In this document: positions 1 through 5,911 of the stretch, piece by piece
Position numbering within the stretch: position 1 is the stretch's first letter
How the letters are laid out: each line of letters opens with the position of its first letter
Assembly (NCBI GenBank): GCA_028718575.1
Contig: JAQULN010000006.1
Span: 1 to 18,066 of the forward strand
Direction: 5' to 3'
Length of the DNA: 18,066 nucleotides
Origin: Candidatus Krumholzibacteriia bacterium
GTDB lineage: Bacteria > Krumholzibacteriota > Krumholzibacteriia > LZORAL124-64-63
The notes under the pieces: model-generated
The model's database searches: none
The model's input: the letters and a program-made list of their open reading frames with translations, nothing else
What the model was told of the DNA's origin: nothing
Made by a program: the position numbers and the translations under genes

Positions 1-1
1 A

Positions 2-52
2 GCCGGTACCGGCGGCCGTCTTGGTGAACGAGAACTGGAGCGCTTTCCGTGA
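2..52 (+). CDS. 3' end of an upstream gene (partial)
   Basis: An open frame enters from the left edge and ends in TGA at 50-52, overlapping the GTG start of the next gene in the GTGA arrangement typical of translationally coupled operon genes. The visible tail reads AGTGGRLGERELERFP. A Gly-Thr-Gly stretch near a C-terminus is compatible with the end of a GHKL ATPase domain, and an extra ATPase would fit this cluster, but sixteen residues are far too few to identify a family. The claim rests mainly on the overlap geometry. Confidence 0.3.
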   Translation, partial: AGTGGRLGERELERFP

Positions 53-405
53 AGTTAAAAGAAGTCATCGAACTGTTGGTGGCCGAGACGATCTATGTTA
101 ACGCCAAGCATCTGGAGCTGGACATCAATTCCACCGCTGCTAGCGATCTGATGAGCGATATTCTGGCGCGACCGGGAACGCCGGACTTGATGATGACCGG
201 TCTCGCCACGGTTCAAGCGGTTCGCACCGCATCCATAGCCGGAATCAAGGCAGTCATGATCGTCCGGGGCAAGCCGATCAACGCGCAGATGATCGAACTC
301 GCCAAGGACGACGATATTCCGCTGATGGTCACCAAACATAGCTTGTTTGACGCGTCCGGAAAACTCTGGGAGTGCGGCGTCAGGAGCGGGCTACAGCCCG
401 AGTAG
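49..405 (+). CDS. DRTGG-domain protein, first copy
   Basis: Small soluble protein of 118 residues resembling the stand-alone DRTGG-domain proteins found beside [FeFe]-hydrogenase and NuoE/NuoF-like genes. The biochemical role of these proteins is not established; in other proteins the domain accompanies CBS domains and a sensor or regulatory role is assumed. Visible landmarks are the MKLKEVIELL start, an SDLMSDILARP segment near residues 32-42, and the hydrophobic strands AVMIVRG and IPLMVTK that suggest an alternating alpha/beta fold. It is a clear paralogue of the gene at 1330-1671, which shares the MKL-EV start, the SDxxSDxx segment and the closing IPxMxxxxxSFxxxGxL pattern. The GTG start is supported by overlap with the upstream stop and by alignment to the paralogue. 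No membrane segment or signal peptide is seen. Confidence 0.75.
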   Translation: MKLKEVIELLVAETIYVNAKHLELDINSTAASDLMSDILARPGTPDLMMTGLATVQAVRTASIAGIKAVMIVRGKPINAQMIELAKDDDIPLMVTKHSLFDASGKLWECGVRSGLQPE

Positions 406-407
406 CT

Positions 408-1343
408 ATGGCAGCCAAATTTATCCCGCATCAGGAGCTTCTCTTCGAGCTGAAGGTGGCTGACGTGATGCAAACCGCGGTCATCACAGTTTCGCCGGAC
501 CAGAAAATGGGCGAGCTGCGCGCGTTGCTGCGGGACCACCAGATCTCGGGCACGCCCGTCATCGACGGCGATCGCCTGGTCGGCATCATCAGCATTGAGG
601 ATCTGATCGATTGGCTGAACTCCGGAGGCGGCGAAGATAGGATCCGGGATCGTATGACGCTGAAGCCTGTATGCTTCTATCCCGAGATGTTGCTGGTTCA
701 CGCCATCAAGCAGTTTGATCGATCGGGATACGGGCGTTTCCCGGTGGTGAAGCAGGATAGCGACCAGTTGGTAGGGATTCTGACCAAAGGGCTCATCATC
801 GAAGGCATGCTCAGACGTCTTTCGAAGGAGTTGCTGGATGAAGAAATCCGGCAGTACAGAGCGAGTCATATTTTCGAGGACATCGTCGCGGAGTACAAAG
901 AGATCTACCTGACGTATGAAATCATCGGCAAGGATTTCGATCGAGCGGGTCAAGGTTCGACGCAGATGAAAAAGAATCTCAAACGGCTTGGCATCCGGCC
1001 TGATATCATTCGTCGCCTTGCGATTGCTTCGTATGAAGCGGAGATAAATTCGGTGATCTACTCCGATGGCGGCATCATGATCTTTCGGGTCACGCCTTTT
1101 GAGGTCAGCATGAAAGTCAAGGATCGGGGGCCTGGCATCGAGGATATCGAGCAGGCGATGCAGCCGGGCTGGTCGGGCGCCGCCGATTGGGTGCGGGAGA
1201 TGGGATTCGGTGCGGGTATGGGCATCCCGAACATACGCAAGAACGCGGACAGGTTCGAGATCGAATCGATTCCCGGCGTGGGAACCACTCTGACAATCCG
1301 GATTTTTACCGGTGAAACCGAGAGGGAACATGAAGCTGTCTGA
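408..1343 (+). CDS. CBS-pair protein with GHKL (RsbW/RsbT-like) ATPase domain
   Basis: Predicted cytoplasmic protein of 311 residues. Residues about 15-135 form two CBS domains (first with GTPVIDGDRLVGIISIEDL, second with GRFPVVKQDSDQLVGILTK), which in other proteins bind adenine nucleotides or sense energy state. Residues about 170-305 form a GHKL ATPase domain: N-box EAEINSVIYSDGG, G1 box DRGPGI, G2 box GFGAGMGIPNI and closing GVGTTLTI. The order matches CBS-ATPase proteins of hydrogenase-linked clusters; the ATPase resembles anti-sigma/serine-kinase domains of partner-switch systems. I infer that nucleotide or redox status is coupled to phosphorylation of, or binding to, a partner, which is unknown. 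ATG 408 was chosen because it follows the previous stop by two bases; an in-frame GTG at 372 would overlap the upstream gene by 34 bases and add no conserved sequence. The end overlaps the next gene by 14 bases. Confidence 0.85.
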   Translation: MAAKFIPHQELLFELKVADVMQTAVITVSPDQKMGELRALLRDHQISGTPVIDGDRLVGIISIEDLIDWLNSGGGEDRIRDRMTLKPVCFYPEMLLVHAIKQFDRSGYGRFPVVKQDSDQLVGILTKGLIIEGMLRRLSKELLDEEIRQYRASHIFEDIVAEYKEIYLTYEIIGKDFDRAGQGSTQMKKNLKRLGIRPDIIRRLAIASYEAEINSVIYSDGGIMIFRVTPFEVSMKVKDRGPGIEDIEQAMQPGWSGAADWVREMGFGAGMGIPNIRKNADRFEIESIPGVGTTLTIRIFTGETEREHEAV

Positions 1344-1671
1344 GGTTGTGCAGAGGCTGTCGTTGCAGGTCGTCACCGGCGAAAACAATTTGGAAGTCGA
1401 CGTCACCAAGGGATATTGCAGCGATATGCTCAGCGACGTCATCGGCAATGCCGAAGAAGGCGGGTTATGGCTCACCATCCAGAAGCACCAGAACATCGTG
1501 GCGGTCGGCGTAATGAAAGCACTGGCCGGCATTATTCTGGTGAAGGGCCGCCAGCCCGATGAGAACACGATCAACAAGGCGCGCGAGGAAAATCTGCCGA
1601 TCATGATTTCGCCGCTTGGTTCTTTTGAACTGGCCGGCAGGCTCAAGGCGCTCGGCATCGAAGGGGACTGA
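1330..1671 (+). CDS. DRTGG-domain protein, second copy
   Basis: Protein of 113 residues, paralogous to the gene at 49-405. It begins MKLSEVVQRL, carries CSDMLSDVI near residues 31-39, strands AGIILVKGR and LPIMISPLGSFE, and ends with a short charged tail. ATG 1330 is preferred over in-frame starts from 1312 because a good Shine-Dalgarno sequence (GAGAGGGA, 1319-1326) lies just upstream and because the protein then aligns end to end with the first copy. The start lies inside the last codons of the CBS-ATPase gene and the stop abuts the PHP gene, so all are almost certainly co-translated from one mRNA. The function is not established. Two divergent copies flanking an ATPase suggest a heterodimer or two sensor inputs, which is inference. 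Confidence 0.75.
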   Translation: MKLSEVVQRLSLQVVTGENNLEVDVTKGYCSDMLSDVIGNAEEGGLWLTIQKHQNIVAVGVMKALAGIILVKGRQPDENTINKAREENLPIMISPLGSFELAGRLKALGIEGD

Positions 1672-2427
1672 GTGTCCGAACTGCGCGTGGTTACAGCGGA
1701 CTTGCATGTGCATACATGCCTGTCTCCCTGTGCTGATCTCGACATGACCCCGCAGAAGATCGTGGCCCAGGCGCAGCGGCTGAAACTGGGAATGATTGCC
1801 ATCACAGATCATAACAGCGCCGAGAACGTCGGCGCGGTGATCAAGGCGGCGGCGGCGACGGATCTCGTGGTCATCCCGGGGCTTGAGATCACCACGGCGG
1901 AAGAAACGCATATTCTGGGCCTTTTCGGATCGCTGGCAAGTGCATTGGCCATGCAGGAGCTCGTGTACGAACACCTGACACTGGGCGATAACGATGAAGA
2001 ACTCTTCGGGTTGCAGGTCGTGGCGAACGAGCTGGATGAGGTCGAAGGAATGTGCAGTCGCTTACTTATCGGCGCCACCGATCTCAGCGTAGACCTTGTC
2101 GTGGACGCCATACGCGAACTCGGCGGTATTGCGGTGGCGTCTCATATCGACCGTGAGAGCTATAGTCTGATCAGTCAGTTGGGGTTCATCCCGCCGAATC
2201 TCAAATTGGCCGCAGTTGATATTTCCCGGCAGTTGACGCTGCGGGAGGCAAGGGCGCGGTTCGTGGAATACCAAGACTACGCGTTTCTTTCCACGTCGGA
2301 TGCCCATGATCTGAGTCAATTGGGCAGTAACCCTGTGCAACTGCTGATGGCAGGAGAAGATTTCGACGAATTGGTGCTTGCTCTCGCCGGCCGTGACGGC
2401 CGCCGCGTGATCGAGAATGGCGATTGA
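1672..2427 (+). CDS. PHP-domain phosphoesterase
   Basis: Protein of 251 residues with a PHP (polymerase and histidinol phosphatase) metal-dependent hydrolase fold. The metal-binding motifs are visible: DLHVHT at residues 10-15 (HxH), TDHNS near residue 44, an E in PGLEITTAEETHILGLF near residues 67-83, HIDR near residue 160, and SDAH at 209-212. PHP proteins typically hydrolyse phosphomono- or diesters using two or three divalent metal ions; the substrate here cannot be deduced. The family member in hydrogenase-linked DRTGG/ATPase sets has no settled role; a phosphatase opposing the neighbouring ATPases is a reasonable guess. The GTG start at 1672 directly follows the preceding stop (TGAGTG), indicating coupling. 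The 3' end lies 43 bases before the chosen start of the next ATPase. Confidence 0.85.
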   Translation: MSELRVVTADLHVHTCLSPCADLDMTPQKIVAQAQRLKLGMIAITDHNSAENVGAVIKAAAATDLVVIPGLEITTAEETHILGLFGSLASALAMQELVYEHLTLGDNDEELFGLQVVANELDEVEGMCSRLLIGATDLSVDLVVDAIRELGGIAVASHIDRESYSLISQLGFIPPNLKLAAVDISRQLTLREARARFVEYQDYAFLSTSDAHDLSQLGSNPVQLLMAGEDFDELVLALAGRDGRRVIENGD

Positions 2428-2470
2428 ACGATGTGCGGTGCCGGTTAGGCCGCGGCGATGGGCGGTGACG

Positions 2471-3025
2471 ATGGAAGATCTCTCGCTGCACCTACTGGAT
2501 ATCGTGGAAAACTGCACCACGGCGGGCGCTTCGCTGGTTGAAATTCGCATCACCGAAGATGCGGCAAACGATCGGCTCGAAATAAGAATCAAGGACAACG
2601 GTCGCGGCATGGACGCCGCGCTCGCGGCGACGGCGACGAATCCCTTCGTCACGACTCGTACCACGCGCCGTGTCGGACTGGGACTGCCGCTTTTAAAGAT
2701 GGCGGCCGAAGAAGCGGGCGGTGCCTTGACGATCGAATCGACGCCGGGCGTTGGCACCGAGGTGACGGCCAGTTTCCAGGACAGTCACATCGATCGCAAA
2801 CCGCTAGGCGATATCGCCGGGACGCTGGTGGCTCTGATTCTAGGTCATCCGGAGATTGATTTCAGTTACACCCATGTGCGCGGCGGCGAAACGATCGAAC
2901 TGGATACTCGAGAGCTGAAAGAACAGCTCGGGACGGTGCCGATCGGTACACCCGCTGTATTGAACATGATCCGGACGCACCTGGCCGGCGCCGGCGAAGA
3001 TCGCCAAGGAGATAACCATGGCTAA
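2471..3025 (+). CDS. Small GHKL-family ATPase (anti-sigma/kinase-like)
   Basis: Protein of 184 residues. The first 110 or so form a GHKL ATPase domain: N-box with EN in LLDIVENCTTAGA (residues about 8-20), G1 box DNGRGMD, an ATP-lid segment with TTRTTR, G2 box VGLGLPLLK, and GVGTEV. The remaining 70 residues form a separate C-terminal extension (with HPEIDFSYTH and a hydrophobic end) that I cannot assign. ATG 2471 (MEDLSLHLLDI) is preferred because the N-box helix begins immediately; an in-frame ATG at 2417 would add 18 basic, unconserved-looking residues and overlap the PHP gene. The stop overlaps the next start by eight bases. Together with the CBS-fused ATPase this makes two distinct ATPases in one operon, reminiscent of RsbT/RsbW-type partner switching, although no STAS-domain antagonist is visible. 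Confidence 0.8.
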   Translation: MEDLSLHLLDIVENCTTAGASLVEIRITEDAANDRLEIRIKDNGRGMDAALAATATNPFVTTRTTRRVGLGLPLLKMAAEEAGGALTIESTPGVGTEVTASFQDSHIDRKPLGDIAGTLVALILGHPEIDFSYTHVRGGETIELDTRELKEQLGTVPIGTPAVLNMIRTHLAGAGEDRQGDNHG

Positions 3026-3401
3026 GTTGAAGGTTGAGGATCTCAAACGGATCAAGGAATCGGTCAAGGGAACAGTCAATCTGCGCGACGGCGCGGCACG
3101 GGTCAAAGTGACGGTGCACATGGGGACATGCGGCATCGCCGCCGGCGCGCGGACGGTCATGAACACGTTGCTCAGGGAGATCGAGAGCCGCCAAGTCCAG
3201 GACGTGATCCTTACTTCCTCTGGTTGCGCCGGTCTCTGCAGCCATGAGCCGATGATCACGGTGGAGGTCAAGGAGACGGCGCCGGTCAAGTACGTCAAAC
3301 TGGACGCGGACAAGACCAAGCGGATCTTTGCGGAACACATCATGGGCGGCAAGGCCATTGTCGAATACGCGTTTTCGGTAGGCAGCGAAAGGACTCGCTA
3401 G
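3018..3401 (+). CDS. Thioredoxin-fold (2Fe-2S) ferredoxin-like protein, NuoE/HydC-related
   Basis: Protein of 127 residues resembling the small thioredoxin-like 2Fe-2S ferredoxins (C-terminal half of NuoE/HydC) that pass electrons to NuoF-type flavoproteins. Visible: VHMGTCGIAAGARTV (C38) and SSGCAGLCSHEP (C70, C74). Only three cysteines are present. Where the neighbouring NuoF-like protein has C12 and C17 in its matching motif, this protein has H34 at the first position and one Cys displaced by one residue. The cluster may therefore have a non-Cys fourth ligand, be labile, or be absent. The start is well supported by AGGAG at 3006-3010, seven bases before ATG. It lacks the N-terminal helical domain of full-length NuoE. 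Position directly before the HydB/NuoF-like gene supports a partner role in electron transfer. Confidence 0.8.
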   Translation: MAKLKVEDLKRIKESVKGTVNLRDGAARVKVTVHMGTCGIAAGARTVMNTLLREIESRQVQDVILTSSGCAGLCSHEPMITVEVKETAPVKYVKLDADKTKRIFAEHIMGGKAIVEYAFSVGSERTR

Positions 3402-3484
3402 CCGCCGCGGGAGCGACAGCGATGCGGTCAGCCCGGATGACCCCGGTCAACAGCCGGCTCAGCCAGCGGGAGTAGGATCGATCC
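3402..3484 (+). other. Short intergenic gap before the NuoF-like gene
   Basis: This 83-base gap is the largest break within the left gene cluster up to this point. It ends in a GGGAG/TAGGA purine-rich stretch about ten bases before the ATG at 3485, which serves as the ribosome binding site. I see no clear promoter or terminator hairpin, so read-through transcription from the upstream genes is likely. Confidence 0.4.
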
Positions 3485-5275
3485 ATGGAAAAAGTCTACC
3501 GGACCCATCTACTGCTTTGCGCCGGCACGGGCTGCGTGGCCAGTGGCGCCCTCAACGTCCGCGATGCGTTGTGCGCGGAAATCAAGCAACGCGACCTCGC
3601 GGACGAAATCTACGTCACCACGACCGGTTGCAATGGTTTCTGCGCCGCGGGGCCGCTGCTCGTCGCCTACCCCGACGGGATCTTCTACCAGAAGTTGACG
3701 CCCGCTGATGTCCCGGCTTTTGTGGAGGAATACCTAGTCAAGGGCCGGGTTGCCAAGAAGCATTTGTTCGAGCCGAAGAAGGGCGCGGCCCCGATTCCAA
3801 AATTGTCCGATATTGGTTTCTTCGGGCACCAGGTGCTGGTGGCGCTGCGCAACCGCGGACTGATCGATCCTGACAAGATCGACGAATACATCGCCCGCGA
3901 TGGTTATCTCGGCACCGCCAAAGCGCTCACGGAAATGGAGCCTCGGCAGATCATCGACGAGATTCTTGCCTCCGGTCTGCGCGGCCGTGGCGGCGCAGGC
4001 TTCCCGACCGGGCTGAAATGGAGGTTCGCCGCCGAGGCGACCGGCAGCCCCAAATACATACTCTGCAATGCTGACGAAGGTGATCCGGGCGCGTTCATGG
4101 ACCGTTCGATCCTTGAATCGGATCCGCATGCGGTGATTGAAGGGATGATCATCGGCGCCAAGGCAATCGGCGCACACCAGGGTTATGTCTACGTGCGGGC
4201 GGAGTACCCACTGGCCATCGAGAGGCTCGAGCGGGCAATACAGCAGGCACAGGACTACGGCCTGCTTGGAGAAGACATCCTCGGTTCGGGCTATGATATG
4301 AATATCGATCTCTACTTTGGCGCCGGTGCCTTCGTCTGCGGCGAAGAAACGGCGCTGATGCAATCGATCGAAGGTCGACGCGGCATGCCGCGCCAGAGGC
4401 CGCCTTTTCCGGCACATCAGGGATTGTGGGGCCGGCCGTCGGTGCTCAACAACGTGGAGACTTTCGCGAACGTGGCGCAGATCATCCATCGCGGCGCGAT
4501 TTGGTTCTCGTCGCTGGGCACCCCCAAGAGCACCGGCACCAAGGTCTTCGCCTTGACCGGCAACGTCAAGAACATCGGTCTCATCGAAGTGCCCATGGGA
4601 ACGCCGCTGCGGACGATCGTCTATGACATCGGGGGCGGTATTCCGAAGAAGAAAAAACTGAAGGCGGTGCAAGTCGGTGGTCCCTCCGGCGGTTGCATCC
4701 CGGAACACATGATCGATACGCCGGTCGATTTCGAATCGATTCCAGCGACCGGCGCCATCATGGGCTCTGGCGGACTGGTGGTGATGGATTCCAGCACCTG
4801 CATGGTCGATGTGGCCAAGTTCTTTCTTGAATTCACCGCCGACGAATCATGCGGCAAATGCACCCCGTGCCGCGAGGGCACGTATCAGATGCTCGAGATT
4901 CTCACGCGCATCTGCCACGGCAAGGGGCAATTCGAAGACATCGGCACGCTCGAGCAGCTGTCGAGGATGATCGGCGCCAGTTCTCTCTGCGGTCTCGGTC
5001 AAACGGCGCCGAACCCGGTACTGACCACCATTCGTTATTTCCGCAAAGAATACGAGGAACACATCAACGAAAAGCGCTGCCGCGCGAAGACCTGCAAAGC
5101 GCTACTGAGATTCTGGGTTGATCCGGAGATGTGCAGGAAGTGCGGCCTCTGTGTCCCGGCGTGCCCCGTCGACGCAATCAAGTGGGAGAAAAAAGCAGTC
5201 GCTGAGATTCTGCTCGACAAGTGCACACGCTGTACGTCCTGTTACCAAGCATGTCCGTTTGACGCGATCGAGTAG
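3485..5275 (+). CDS. nuoF: HydB/NuoF-type NAD(P)H-binding Fe-S flavoprotein
   Basis: Protein of 596 residues with the domain order of hydrogenase beta subunits (HydB, HndC). Residues 1-110 are a thioredoxin-like 2Fe-2S domain (C12, C17, C49, C53). Residues about 130-340 are the 51-kDa FMN/NAD domain, with glycine-rich GRGGAGFPTG near 165-175 and CNADEGDPGAFMDR near 193-207. An SLBB domain follows. The NuoF-type 4Fe-4S site is C456, C459, C462 and C502. A C-terminal double 4Fe-4S ferredoxin domain has C550/553/556/560 and C580/583/586/590. It should oxidise or reduce NAD(P)(H) at FMN and relay electrons through its clusters in a cytoplasmic complex. In Thermotogae, Clostridia and others this subunit works with HydC and catalytic HydA, sometimes in electron bifurcation. 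No HydA follows here. The symbol denotes the family; hydB would be apt if a hydrogenase partner exists. All ligands appear intact. Confidence 0.92.
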   Translation: MEKVYRTHLLLCAGTGCVASGALNVRDALCAEIKQRDLADEIYVTTTGCNGFCAAGPLLVAYPDGIFYQKLTPADVPAFVEEYLVKGRVAKKHLFEPKKGAAPIPKLSDIGFFGHQVLVALRNRGLIDPDKIDEYIARDGYLGTAKALTEMEPRQIIDEILASGLRGRGGAGFPTGLKWRFAAEATGSPKYILCNADEGDPGAFMDRSILESDPHAVIEGMIIGAKAIGAHQGYVYVRAEYPLAIERLERAIQQAQDYGLLGEDILGSGYDMNIDLYFGAGAFVCGEETALMQSIEGRRGMPRQRPPFPAHQGLWGRPSVLNNVETFANVAQIIHRGAIWFSSLGTPKSTGTKVFALTGNVKNIGLIEVPMGTPLRTIVYDIGGGIPKKKKLKAVQVGGPSGGCIPEHMIDTPVDFESIPATGAIMGSGGLVVMDSSTCMVDVAKFFLEFTADESCGKCTPCREGTYQMLEILTRICHGKGQFEDIGTLEQLSRMIGASSLCGLGQTAPNPVLTTIRYFRKEYEEHINEKRCRAKTCKALLRFWVDPEMCRKCGLCVPACPVDAIKWEKKAVAEILLDKCTRCTSCYQACPFDAIE

Positions 5276-5362
5276 CCGCGTATCTTGTGTTACCTGTTTT
5301 GAATTTATTGATTTGCGGCGGGTGGTGCTTGATGGGGGTCCCGGGCGATCTGTGGAGTGCCT
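5276..5362 (+). other. Intergenic gap with a local A+T-rich patch
   Basis: Between the NuoF-like and zinc-ribbon genes lie 87 bases. A locally A+T-rich stretch (about 5283-5314) contains TTGTGT and TTTTGAATTTATTGATTT elements, but no convincing -35/-10 pair at normal spacing could be fixed by eye. GGAG at 5354-5357 is the ribosome binding site of the next gene. No terminator-like hairpin is visible, so the zinc-ribbon gene may be co-transcribed. Confidence 0.3.
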
Positions 5363-5809
5363 ATGTGTAGATCTGACGATCATCCGCGCAAGCCCGGGGG
5401 CGAGAAGAGACCTGGTCATCGACTACACGTCTTGCGAACGGGGACGTATCTTCATACGTACTGTCCGCTTTGCGATGCCAATCTGATTCAGGGTGACTGG
5501 ATCGTCTTCGAAATCCAAGCCGGCGATCGGATTGGCGAATTGCGACTTTCGCCGCGTTTCAACGTCTTCGATAAGGAATCGACCATCCCGCTCGCGGCCG
5601 GCACTGAACTCGACGATATGCGGTGCCCCCGTTGCCACGAATCAATGATCAATCCGCGCGTGATCTGTGAACGCTGTCGCTCGAAGACGGTGCGCATCAG
5701 GATTGCGGCCGTTCATCTTGATATCCATCTCAATGTTTGCGTGCGGTTAGGCTGTTTTTGGCATGGGCTTTCGCAGCGGGATCGGGCGCGCTTGATACTG
5801 GAAGAATAA
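5363..5809 (+). CDS. Zinc-ribbon protein with eight paired cysteines
   Basis: Protein of 148 residues with four cysteine pairs: C34/C37 (YCPLC), C88/C91 (RCPRC), C102/C105 (CERC) and C126/C131 (CVRLGC), followed by FWHGL. This spacing fits two structural zinc sites rather than a redox ferredoxin. Between the first two pairs is a strand-rich segment (IVFEIQAG, LRLSPRFNVF). It resembles a conserved zinc-ribbon family of unknown function that I recall but cannot name. ATG 5363 is chosen for GGAG five bases upstream; an in-frame GTG at 5357 would add two residues. The first 30 residues are basic and may be disordered. It lies where a hydrogenase catalytic gene would be expected, same strand, so an accessory role for the upstream electron-transfer proteins is possible but unproven. 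A free-standing hypothetical gene is the alternative. Confidence 0.65.
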   Translation: MCRSDDHPRKPGGEKRPGHRLHVLRTGTYLHTYCPLCDANLIQGDWIVFEIQAGDRIGELRLSPRFNVFDKESTIPLAAGTELDDMRCPRCHESMINPRVICERCRSKTVRIRIAAVHLDIHLNVCVRLGCFWHGLSQRDRARLILEE

Positions 5810-5861
5810 GCGCTCCTGGGTGGGGTGTCGGCGCTATCCTATGGACGGCGCTATCGCGACG

Positions 5862-5878
5862 CGGCGGCTCAGCCGCCG
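5862..5878. repeat. Perfect 8-bp inverted repeat with one-base centre
   Basis: CGGCGGCT, a single C, then AGCCGCCG form a perfect palindrome in the gap between the zinc-ribbon gene and the membrane-protein gene. As RNA it would make a strong GC hairpin with an effective three-base loop. No T-run follows, so intrinsic termination is uncertain; it could be a transcript-stabilising hairpin or a protein-binding site. A nine-base direct repeat (CGGCGCTAT at 5829-5837 and 5847-5855) lies just before it. Confidence 0.45.
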
Positions 5879-5911
5879 TCGAGGCCGGCGACTGAAGGAA
5901 TCTGCAACACC

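Noticed and set aside
213..1805. A 530-codon open frame on the minus strand over the DRTGG and CBS-ATPase genes
   Set aside because: It runs antisense to three genes with recognisable domains, and its own translation shows no domain or sensible hydrophobic pattern.
3485..5275. The NuoF-like gene as part of respiratory complex I
   Set aside because: Its N-terminal 2Fe-2S and C-terminal double 4Fe-4S domains are those of soluble hydrogenase-type subunits, and no other nuo membrane genes are present.
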